Shown piece by piece: positions 1 through 9,533 of a stretch of DNA of 64,000 nucleotides (the stretch's first letter is position 1; the number at the start of each line of letters is the position of its first letter). The translations under genes were made by a program, and so were the position numbers. The notes under the pieces are model-generated. The model searched no databases. It was not told where the DNA came from and was given only the letters and a program-made list of their open reading frames with translations. This DNA is from Dermacentor variabilis (taxonomy: Eukaryota; Arthropoda; Arachnida; Ixodida; Ixodidae): the NCBI RefSeq assembly GCF_050947875.1, contig NC_134570.1, positions 227,649,265 through 227,713,264 on the forward strand, given 5' to 3'.

Positions 1-182
1 ATCACGGCTCAGAATAAATGCACGCGGCACAAATGCCACATCGTAATCTCGCTGTAATATTTCCGGCATGATAGACCACCACAAACAGTTCTGGCATTCA
101 CTCTGACGAGGGGCTGAAGCACACAGCTGACGCGACCTCGCCCAGTTCGAAACGCGGGCGGCCATCTTCTCCGTCGGCGGGG

Positions 183-1326
183 TCACCGGCCGTCTGGCTC
201 ATGACGTTTGTCCAGAGCGCGCGCCCATTGGTGGATGCTCGTGTGCCTCCGCCTCGGAGGAGTAAACGCCCCCTTTTTTCTAAAGTTGTATCCGACTATA
301 GCTATATGGCCAGGCATGCCGCACCAGTAACACACTGGCGAAGGGCGAACTTCAGAATGCGAATTGAAGTATTCTGCCGAAGACATCGGTTGAGGGCAAC
401 GAGGCTCTTCCCCTTGAAAGTCCTAGGTAGCGGCGAGTCTTCATGGACGAAAGTTGCGTGGGCGTGGATCAAAACGTTGAGGGGGCGAATCATTGAGTGG
501 TGGTTCGGTCGTAATGTAATGCGGTTCGTCTCTGGAGCCATTAAGATCCACGACGTTCACCGAGTGGTTCCAAGTAGCCAAAGGGGGTTCCCAAAGAGTG
601 TCTCGGAAAATGGAGGAGCTGCAATGTGGCGCCGCATAACGTGCCTGTTCGTCTGTCGCTGGAGATCCTCGCGGACTATCTGGCGGATGGCGGACGAAAG
701 GTCTGGGAGCGGTGGACTCGTGTCAACACTTGCTACAGTCGTTACATTGGCCAGCCGTCCAAACTTTGGTGCAATTCAGCGAGTCTTCAGCGCCTCGAAC
801 GTACGGCAGTGCCGTATCAGTTCTGATACAGTGTTCAAGTTCTCTTTACCAATGAGGAAGTTGTACACGTCTTCCGCTATTCCTTTTACCACATGCCCCA
901 CTTTATCTTCCTCTGTCATTTGAGGGTTGACGGTTCGGCACAGCTTCAAAATTTCTTCGATATAGGTAGTGCAAGTCTCGCCGGGTACCTGAGCTCTCTG
1001 GGCTAATGTGAGTTCTGCACGTTTCCTCTTTGCGTCCGAGTCACTAAAACACTTTTTGATCTCCTCAACGAAGCGTGTCCATGTAGTTAGCATGTCCGCA
1101 TGGTTGTCATAGCATACCAACACCGTGCCGGCCAAGAAGAAAACAATGTTGCTAAGCTGACTGGCAGCGTTCCAGTTTCGTATTGGCTTACCCTTTTGTA
1201 ATGGGTTAGCCACTCATCCACATCTTCCTCTGCCTTCGCTGAGAACGTGCGTGGCTCTCGGTAGTGCTGGATAGGGACTGGGCTCGCCGAGGCACTGCTG
1301 GTGAGGGTATTTTGCTCTGTGGCCAT
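183..1326 (-). pseudogene. Gypsy-type LTR retrotransposon gag, decayed
   Basis: This is a capsid-type Gag remnant read on the minus strand. Seen: a start Met near 1326 followed by a Ser/Ala-rich N-terminus, then a helical gag core at 776-1213 containing short blocks such as VPGETCTTYIEEILKLCRTV and YNFLIGKENL. The frame changes near 1150-1210, so the N-terminus and core are no longer joined. Further stops occur below 776. A zinc-knuckle-like motif CYWCGMPGH lies at about 300-340, but the final Cys expected four residues after the His is a Gly, so the knuckle is incomplete. Known of the family: Gypsy Gag packages element RNA and the CCHC knuckle binds nucleic acid. No protease or reverse transcriptase is visible before the window edge at position 1. 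The related Gypsy at 40-44.7 kb has a similar gag C-terminus. The Gag call is firm; the exact lineage is not. Confidence 0.75.
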
Positions 1327-1433
1327 GATTGAGCGCGACGGCGAAAGTCCGGCGAGGCGACGGCTTCGGCGTAGCTCTTGTGCTGGTGGCTCCGTTGTAG
1401 GTCGTGGGAGTTACCCCGCACAGCTCCACCAAA

Positions 1434-1579
1434 TGTTACACACAAGGTGTTTAATGCAGAACCAGATGAATCTGGTTGATAGGCGCGGTTGTTGAAGAGC
1501 GGTCTTCTGGCAGCTTGGCTAATGTCGTTCTCTTCTTTCTTTCATCTGGTTGTCTGCGCTGCAGGCGTGGTTCATGACA
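1434..1579 (-). repeat. Short LTR of the Gypsy fragment
   Basis: On the minus strand this 146-bp segment starts TGTCATGAACC and ends GTGTAACA, the usual TG...CA termini. It is followed directly by TTTGGTGGAGCTGTG, which has the position and TGG start of a tRNA primer-binding site. The gag start Met lies about 105 bp further on. It therefore fits the 5' LTR of the gag fragment. The length is short for Gypsy, and the second LTR is outside the window, so the boundaries rest on the terminal dinucleotides and the primer site alone. Confidence 0.6.
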
Positions 1580-2008
1580 GCTTGTGACAATGTGTATTTT
1601 TTCATAAAAGAATATACTTGTATGTGCCAAAAACTGTACCCAAAATAACCGATATCAATGCTTCCATGTTTTTTTCTCTATTTAATAAGTAAATAAAATA
1701 TCACACGAACTTTAGAACTATATCAGTTCGAAACCAGCAAGGCAGTGCATGCCACTGGTATGAAAAATGTAAAGGCCATGAAATTAACAAGCCATGGACA
1801 AATATTGTTATGAAACTTTGTCATTCAAGAACCTTGTTTAGATTCTTGCACATATGCAACGGCCAGTGAAAAATCTCAATGACGCTGTCATTTGTTCTAA
1901 TGTATTACGCAGAAGCAGCTGTCACCTGTCGTGTATCGTGAGTAATTGCACTGAAATTATAGCTGCAACAGAGAGCACGTATAAAGGGCAGGTGTTTTGC
2001 GAAATAAA

Positions 2009-3286
2009 TGAGGCCGAGTCAAATAAAAGTCCGCCAATGCGAATATATGACAAACTGGGTACCTTATTTAAAAGTAGCCTCCATGATCATTTAGACATTT
2101 GTCCCGTTGTCTAACGAGTTGTGTGAGTCCCGTCTCATTAAATTCCTTGGGTTGCTGCTTCAAGAAATCTGCAACTGAATCTCCCACGTCATCATCCGAA
2201 ATGAATCTGGTTCGCTTAAGCTGTTTTTTCAAGTGCTCCAAAAAGTGGAAGTTGCAACACGTCTGGGCTGTATGGCGGATGTTGCAGCGTTTACCACTTG
2301 AACATTGCCAGTTTTGTATAACCACATCAGCGACGTGGGGAGGGCATTGTTGTGGGATAGATGACCCCAATCATCAATTGTCTACGTAGTTTGTTCTTGA
2401 TTGTGACAAGCAGCAGATCTGGCGTTTTACAATAACAAAACAAATTGATAGTCTCAAGATTTAGCAAATTCTATCAGTAATGGCCCCTGACGATCGAAAA
2501 AAAAAGTCAACAACATCTTTTCGGCGGAAATGACGGCCATTCGTTTCTTGGGGGTGGTGAATTCGAATGTTTCCACTGTAAGCTTTGCTATGGTGTTTCA
2601 GGCTCGTAGAAGTGGCACCATGGTCCGTCCCCGATCACAATTGGAGACAAGAAGTCGTCACCCTTATTGTTATACCGGATCAGATGAGTCAAGGCAGCAC
2701 TGAACTTCTCTGTCTTCTGGCGGTAGTTCAAAATCTTGGGCAACCATTGCGCACACAAGAGCGGATAACCGAGATGTTCATGAATTACGGCGTGAACCGA
2801 AACGTGACTCATGTTCGCATGCTCTGCTAGTTCATCAATGCTTATCCTCCGTTCTTGTCAAATCAGCTTATCAACCTTTGCAATTTTGTTAGGGGTGATT
2901 GCCCGATGGCTTTGGTCTGGCCTTGGATAGTCTTTGCAACTTTCACATCATTCTTTGAACCGGTTGCTCGAACGCTTTACAGTGGCCAATGAAATGCAAT
3001 GTTCAACACACATGGCAGCTATACAGCGACTAATTTCTTTTTGGGAAATACCTTCGGCTGTCGAAAACCTCAGGGCACCATGCTGCTCAACTTCTAGAGC
3101 GTCCATTATGTCGCGCAACCATGTTCAACCCAGTGTATGAGAGCATTAAACAACCTTGATACTCACACCTGCGTGCCACTGTTGTAATAGAGAGATGCCT
3201 CTGTGTCACGTGCATGCCTCACAGATAATGGACCGAACAATTATTTCGCGGGGTGGGTTGGCTCACTTTCATTGTATTCACCTCCG
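2009..3286 (-). mobile_element. mariner element, left copy, degenerate TIRs
   Basis: This is a Tc1/mariner-type transposon of about 1.28 kb lying minus within the composite repeat. Its right end still shows a CTCACTTTCA...CCTCCG terminal repeat next to TA at 3287-3288. Its left end reads TGAGGCCGAGTC where the partner copy has CGAGGGCGAGTC. The target TA at the left end is lost. It sits at the same internal position as the mariner in the right composite copy, so insertion preceded duplication of the composite. Confidence 0.8.
2068..3106 (-). pseudogene. mariner transposase, left copy, decayed
   Basis: This is a DDD-type mariner transposase that would cut and paste the element at TA sites. 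Translating minus from the Met at 3106 gives an N-terminal helix-turn-helix region broken by stops, then an open stretch at 2588-2812 with IHEHLGYPLLCAQW and an IVIGDGPWCHF segment. The latter corresponds to the first catalytic Asp block, in which the partner copy has IVIGDEIWCHF. The C-terminal part is open at 2068-2370 but in another frame. Around 2240-2290 this copy keeps six nucleotides that the right copy lacks, so it retains the canonical spacing between the second and third Asp blocks. It is not translatable as one protein. Confidence 0.75.
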
Positions 3287-5084
3287 TACATTAGAAATGC
3301 GAAGATACAGCTTGATAAAAGGCAAAAAAGTGTCACTGGAAACAAAGTTCAATGCACGTGTACACAAAACCCCGCAACAAGATATTTAAATACGCGTATA
3401 AGTCTCCAATAAATCTACGTATCTAAAGAAAAGCCACTGTATACAATACGTCAAACAAAGCAAATAAACATGTTGTGCAATCAGAGGTTGACAGAATCCT
3501 AGATCCCACCCACATTCCACCCACTCCCCCTGATGTATCGCGCGCGATGGAAGGCGGCGCGCTTGCTCCCCGCTTTTCTCTTTTGCGCACACAATACTGA
3601 GCCACCATCGTCGTCTCACCCATTCCAGCCCCCCATCCCCCTCCCTACGCCTTCACTCGCACATACAGCATGCGGCACGCGGTCACAATGTTATCGCCCT
3701 TGGACTTTATACGAAACATGAAGGCGACAGAGACGGCAGGAATGCGCCTGGAGTGTCCATATAATTGCTATCGCAATACTATATAATAAGACTACCCGGC
3801 AAGTGAAGCGTCCCGTGGCCCATTACTGTCCGCAAAAGAAGAAGTAACAAAATTGAACTTTCACCATATGACAATTCGCTGCACCACAGCATTGTATATT
3901 TTTTTCCTTTGTGGGGCTGGGGCACCGAAATGAAAAAGCGCAAAGTATGTTGGCCACAATCGAATGCCTACTTTGGGCACCTAATGTAGCTACCGAAAGA
4001 ATATTGAAGAAAATGTGAGATGCTTGGTCCACCGAGAACCATACGCATACTGCTCGGTATCTTACACTGGCGAGACAAGACTTTCCGGAGAGGTTGCGCT
4101 CAAGCGAACGTGGCGCAATTCGTAGAGTCCCCACAGTGATGGCGGCGAGCGACAACAGTTTCTTTTTCTCGTCTGCTAGCCAGAAAGTGCCCAAAACTCT
4201 GCCAGGCAAAAATCCACTCGGCCAGAGAAAAGCAAACCCGCACCGAAGTGCGCCGTGCGGTGGTCGGAGCAACACAAGAAAAACGCATGCGCTCTGGCTG
4301 CCTCTGGCAGCCCGTGGGTAGGGTTGCGAGGACAAAAAAACTTAAGAGGCTCAATGTGCCCTCGCGAATAAAAGTCGAAGTAGAAAAAATAAATAAGAAT
4401 GTAGTTACCTTGGCTGACTTTAGTGTCTTGACATGGATACTTTGGCGAAGGTGAAAAAAGAATGTTCTATTTTTTTTAAGTGTATTGATGGCACAAATGA
4501 ACCACCAGAACGCTTCATCTGATCGGACCTCGCTGCTGGCTTTGTCAACTTGTCTGATAGTGTGTTGATTTGGCTTGTCTCGTTGTATGGTCCGATGTAA
4601 GACTTTCGAAAAGTCAATGCACCTTTGGCGTCCAATATTTATAGTAACATCAAACCCACAACGTTTCACAATTGAAAACTTAAAGCACAACTTTGGAAAT
4701 GTCAATGCACCTTTCACATCAAAAGTTTATGAGAACTTTATACCCATAAATTTCGGAATTGACGTCCATGCGCTGCGTAGATTCCGCGGCCTCCGCAAGA
4801 TGCCATGGCGAGCCCGTTCACCATCAAAACGCCCTTGAAACTTTGTGCTTGGATGGGGCTGCTTGCGTTATGGGACTCCCGGTGCATGGGCGCTGCCCCC
4901 AAAATCCAGCCCGAGTTCGCAAGGTTCACGCTGAAATGTCTTTTCGAGCGTGGAAAAGACATTCTAGAGAAAATTCAGAATGATTTCCAGCACCGGGGAT
5001 TGCTTGGGTAGGCGGTGCATGGACAGCACGAAAAAATTTCGGGGGGGCTGAAGCCCCCATAAGCCCCCGGCTACGCCCCTGTAG

Positions 5085-6350
5085 TGCTTCTATTCTTGGC
5101 TCTAATGTAAATGAAAACTGAGATCCTCATGTGGTTTAGCAGACACTAGAACACTTGAGAGATTGCTTACATTGTGACAACTTTTCGTTTTCTTTGCCTC
5201 TTGGCCATTTACAGTAGTATTCAGCTCAGGAGACTTAAGCAGCAGCTATGGACACATGTTATGCCCATGATGAGGGGACCCGCAAAACAGAAAGGGTGCA
5301 ATGGGGAAAATGGAAAGTATTGAGACTGGGCAGCAGTTGCTGTGGCATGTGGCTTCGGATATGTGCAGTGACGTCATGATAAAATGCACACAAAGAGGTT
5401 GCATCAGGTGGTGATGATGACGTAGGAGTAAGGGGAAGATTTTTCCAGCACAAGGTTTAAAGGAGTGCAATTGTGTTTGAGAAAGCAGGGGCAGATTCAC
5501 CGGAGTGTTGGTACAAGGTGAAGAGATGGAGGCCATGGGAATGTTGCTACCCTGGCCGTACACAGGGCCAGGTTGAAGGGCAACGGTGCACAATAATCGG
5601 GTGGCGTATGAGCTGGACCATTGATCAGACAGGTTGTGCAGAATTCAGATGGAGGACCAGCAGGACTGATGCTGAGTAACTTGACAACGTCGGCGCCAGT
5701 TCCTCTTGAAGCCCTAGTAATGAAGGGCCATATTTCAGACCCGTTTTCAGAAATCCAGATGGTGGTCAATGGCAGTGCCAAAAAGGCAAATCTGGATGCT
5801 TCTGTGTGTATCCTAACCTTGAATGGCTAAAGACTGGCATGTTGGAAACGTGTGAGATTTGACACAAGCAGTCCATGCCACTTGTAACATTTAGACCTCA
5901 AGTCAGTGCTGTTGACATCTGCTTGAACCTTTCTGTAGTCAGATGAAATAGCAGCTGGTTGTGCAAGAGTGAGCTTATTGGCACACAGAATTGTTATGAA
6001 GAACAATGAACAAAAGGCAAAATACAAAGCATTCAACTAGAAGGGCACAAACATTGGAATAAAGAAAGTGCATGAATTAAGCTAAACGGTTAGAACAAGA
6101 TGCATTGGGTGGATAGATACTTTGCCAAAGCCCCTACAAGGACTTTTGTTGGTAGATGCATAGTTCAGGCAGTGTGCAATAACATATAAAGGCAAAAAAT
6201 TGAATTCTATGCTCTCAATATCACTATTTGCAGCTCCCAGGGGACGATACAACTGGGACAAAGAGGTACGAAGAGGTATTCATCACACTGCCCACTACTC
6301 CCACATTGGCAATACTTCGAGTTCCTAAACCCAACTTCTTACTTAACCAC
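5085..6350. other. No recognisable gene
   Basis: Between the composite repeat and the RTE LINE I find only short open frames (for example 5246-5593 and 5497-5781, both minus) with no domain or codon signature I recognise. The composition is even and there is no obvious tandem repeat. It may be an unfamiliar dispersed repeat or single-copy intergenic DNA. Confidence 0.4.
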
Positions 6351-6924
6351 ACAGTAAATCCATAAGAAAGGGGACGCCAAAGACTTGAAAAATTATAGAT
6401 CGATCAGCTTATTATCCATTGCCTACAATGTATTTACGAAGGTAATCGCAAATAGACTCAGGAACACCTTAGACTTCTGTCAACCAAAGGATCAGGCAGG
6501 ATTTTGTAAAGGCTACTCAACAATAGACCATATTCATACTATCAATCAGGTGATAAAGAAATGTGCGGAATATAGCCAACCCTTATATATAGCTTTCATT
6601 GATTACGAGAAAGCATTTGATTCAGTCGGAACCTCAGCAAACAAGCAGGCATTACGGAATCAGGGTGTAGACGAGCCGTATGTAAAAATACTGAAGGATA
6701 TCTATAGCCGCTCCACAGCCACTGTAGTCCTCCATAAGGAAAGCAACAAAATCCCAATAAAGAAAGGCATCAGGCAGGGAGATACGATCTCTCTGATGCT
6801 GTTCACAGCGTGTTTACAGGAGGTATTCAGATACCTGGATTGGCAAGAATTGGGGATAAGAGTTAACGGAGAATACCTTAGTAACTTGCGATTCGCTGAT
6901 GATATTGCCTTGCTTAGCAAAAGC

Positions 6925-7096
6925 GTGGCAGTTTGGGCGAGTTGGTATGTCATAACTGTTTAAGGCTATTAGCGCAGCTCAGGACGAGCAAAAAAGGAAA
7001 GAGGTAGGGGTAATCAAAGGGAGCGGAAAACAGGGTGAGCGCTAACTTCAGTCATGCTGTTAACCATGCATAGACCGTCATTACGCAGCACGTGCA
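6925..7096. other. 172-bp insertion inside the RTE RT gene
   Basis: The RTE reading frame is continuous on either side, so this segment is an insertion just after the catalytic box. Its last part, 7044-7095, is a near copy (two mismatches in 52) of 8112-8163, about 1 kb downstream. The first part (6925-7040) is unrelated to the RTE and of unknown origin. There is no TIR or poly-A tail, so it looks like repair filler rather than a transposon. Confidence 0.65.
7044..7095 (+). repeat. Direct repeat unit 1 (pairs with 8112-8163)
   Basis: This 52-bp block beginning AACTTCAGTCATGCTG recurs at 8112-8163 in the same orientation with two substitutions. Here it lies at the 3' edge of the insertion in the RTE. 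Confidence 0.85.
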
Positions 7097-7841
7097 ACTT
7101 AGGGGACCAAATGCAACGTATGCTCACTGACCTGGAGAGTCAAAGCAGGAGGGTGGGTCTAAAAATTAATCTGCAGAAAACTAAAGTAATGTTTAACGGT
7201 CTCGGAAGAGAACAGCAGGTTACGATAGGCAGCGAGGCACTGGAAGTGGTAAGGGAATACATCTACTTAGGGCTGGTAGTTACCGCGATCCGGATCATGA
7301 GACTCAAATAACCAGAATAAGAATGGGCTGGGGTGTGTTTGGCAGGCATTCTCAGATCATGAACAGCAGGTTGCCATTATCCCTCAAGAGAAAAGTGTAT
7401 AACAGCTGTGTCTTACCAGTACTCACATACGGGGCAGAAACCTGGAGGCTTACGAAAAGGGTTCTACTTAAATTGAAGACGGCGCAACGAGATATGGAAA
7501 GAAGAATAACGGGTGTAACGTTAAGGGATAAGAAAAGAGCAGATTGGGTGAGGGAACAAACGCGAGTTACTGACATCTTAGTTGAAATCAAGAAAAAGAA
7601 ATGGGATGGACGGGGCATGTAATGAGGAGGGAAGATAACCGATGGTCATCATGGGTTACGGACTAGATTCCAAGAGAAGGGAAGCGTAGCAGGGGGCGAC
7701 AGAAAGTTAGGTGGGCGGATGAGATTAAGAAGTTTGCAGCGACAACACGGCCACAATTAGCACATGACCAGGGTAGTTGGAGAAGTATGGGAGCAGCCTT
7801 TGCCCTGCAGTGAGCGTAGCCAGGCTGATGATGATGATGAA

Positions 7842-9450
7842 ATACCTGGAGTGAAATTGAGCTATTCTACTTGAAATGGCTCAAAACATAATTTTGTTCA
7901 CAGGCCATTGCTGCCCCAATATATACTGCTACTGTCCTCTCAATACTGGCTAAAATTGGAAGAATGGCCATATTTATCTAGTGTAGTTTCTATATACAGA
8001 AATTGTGCTCAACAATTATTTACATTCACTTACTTTGATTTCGTAAACTACTACTCATTGCACCAACAAAAAGTAAAGCTATGACTTCGACAAACACCCC
8101 ACGAAGCCCGCAACTTCAGTCATGCTGTTAACCATGCCTAGACCGCCATTACGCAGCACGTGCTCGAGAGAAAAGGCACCCCCGCGGTGTTTCGATTGTC
8201 CCGATTGATTTACGCAGTTTGCGGCAACTAAATGTACTTCACTTTGGTTTGCGGAGCTAGGGCATGCAGGGCAACGCCAAAAGAAACGCCCCGGTATACA
8301 TTCACTCTGAATTACTGGAGAAAGCACAAATGGAAATAAATCTCTCATTGCACATGCCAACTGCGCTCGTTTTCCGAAAAGCTAACATCATCCTAGTGAA
8401 AAGCAGTGCACATTCACTGTCTGTTTCTTCTGTCGGTCCCTGTTTAAATTTCGCTGCTTTTCACTAGGAAGGTGAATCAACTTTCAGCATTGTAAACACC
8501 ATCGTAGGGTGCCCGGCTGCGCTCACATTGCACCTAGCGCCAAACAAATAAAGCCAACATTTATTGCCATAGGCGGGCTTCTTCACCTCTACAGTACGCG
8601 ACGGCCATCGTTCCCTCATTAGAGTACAGAAAGCTTACCGTTCCCATACGGCCGGGGTTTCCAGAAAGTGCACTTCAATTCCCACTCTGCCGGTCCTTGC
8701 ACGTGCCGCGGCAGCGTGTTTCTATTTACGCCAAAGCTCAGTGCTCGGCAGCTGCGCCACCATGCGTCGCTCGCGCGCATCACGTTTCTAGGTGCTTTTT
8801 CCCCGAAGTGCCACGGCGAGCGCTCTAGATCCTTGTAGAACTCTATGCCTTGTAGGTACTTGGTGGGACTAGGGAGATGTTACGCCTGGGCGCACAATCT
8901 GCTCGCCCAGCTGTCACTAGTTTTTATGTTCTGTGCCTGGGAAATGGAGCGGAGAACCAAGGGAACCGGCCGTCGGCTCTAGTACGGCTTTTCGCCGCCA
9001 CGCGCCGCCGCCGGAGTAGGATCATCGTCACTCATGGAAACGCAGGGCTTCGACTGCATTCGCATTGTTTCAAGTACAAGCAGGACTTTTGTAAACACGA
9101 ACCCTGAAGTACTTGTCGCTCTGAGCAACCAGCCCATTTTAGAGGCATGTGTCGTTCGCGGCTACTGCTGTTCGATGCGCTCGCGCGTCGTCTGCTGCGC
9201 CGATACGAGAGCGCGCGCCAGTTGAAATCCAATGCGCGGAAAAATGTTCTGTCGCCGTTATGTTCGCGTATATGAAAGTCGATATTTGAAAGCAGTGCTT
9301 GCCTCCATATAATGGGAACGCTTGGGCGCTGAAAGAGCCCCTAACGTCTACTCGTGTAGCAGACTGCACGCAAGCCGGGAGTTCACTCGCTAAATGGCAC
9401 GTAATGTCGTGAGACTGCTCTACAGAAAAACGTGATGCCATGTTCCCTTG
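7842..9450. other. No recognisable gene
   Basis: Apart from the repeat unit at 8112-8163 I see no supported gene. Open frames such as 8079-8360 minus and 9139-9441 minus lack motifs I can place. The 8650-9250 part is GC-richer than its surroundings and could contain a promoter or exon of a host gene, but no splice-coherent frame was found. Confidence 0.35.
8112..8163 (+). repeat. Direct repeat unit 2 (probable template)
   Basis: This is the partner of 7044-7095. Its flanks differ from those of unit 1, so only this short segment was copied. It lies in non-transposon sequence and is the likely source. Confidence 0.8.
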
Positions 9451-9533
9451 TTAAAGTTTTTGATAACTACATTTGTTGCCACCACAAGAAAGCCACAGCT
9501 GGCGTCAGAAAATGAGGAACTGTGCCATGTCAT

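Larger units (their letters stand above)
1586..5081 (-). repeat. Composite repeat, left copy (inverted with 49887-53820)
   Basis: This stretch matches 49887-53820 in reverse orientation over nearly its full length. Shared landmarks are the end CAGGGGCGTAGCC (5081 here, 49887 there), the C-rich block beside it, a motif block around the box CGGAAAGTCTTGT (4080s and 50980s), a module containing TATATGGACATTCCAG-like sequence near 3750-3790, a mariner, and a terminal block near 1590-1700. This copy lacks the two insertions found in the right copy at 50882-50980 and 51067-51410. Long open frames occur in it (for example 4100-4717 minus), but I see no protein motif and treat them as non-coding. The Gypsy LTR abuts its end at 1579. 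Confidence 0.8.
6355..7841 (+). mobile_element. RTE-type LINE, 5'-truncated, decayed
   Basis: This is the reverse transcriptase and 3' end of an RTE-like non-LTR retrotransposon. Reading starts inside the RT domain (HKKGDAKDLKNYRSISLL near 6357). Fingers and palm motifs follow, including AFIDYEKAFDSV near 6590-6630, GIRQGDTISLMLF near 6770-6800 and the catalytic LRFADDIALLSKS at 6886-6924. The frame is then broken by filler DNA (6925-7096) and resumes with GDQMQRMLTDLESQ, VLTYGAETWRLTKR and DWVREQTRVTDILVEIKKKKW. Further shifts separate 7311 from 7323 and truncate after 7622. The 3' end is a GATGATGATGATGA tail, typical of RTE elements. The 5' part, including the APE endonuclease, is missing, as is usual for truncated LINE insertions. 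Confidence 0.85.

Noticed and set aside
201..923. Long plus-strand open frame of 240 codons
   Set aside because: It is antisense to the Gypsy gag remnant, has no domain, and is Arg/Ser-rich as expected of a shadow frame.
4100..4717. 205-codon minus frame in the left composite repeat
   Set aside because: The equivalent region of the right copy is open in different frames and with different ends, so protein sequence is not being maintained.
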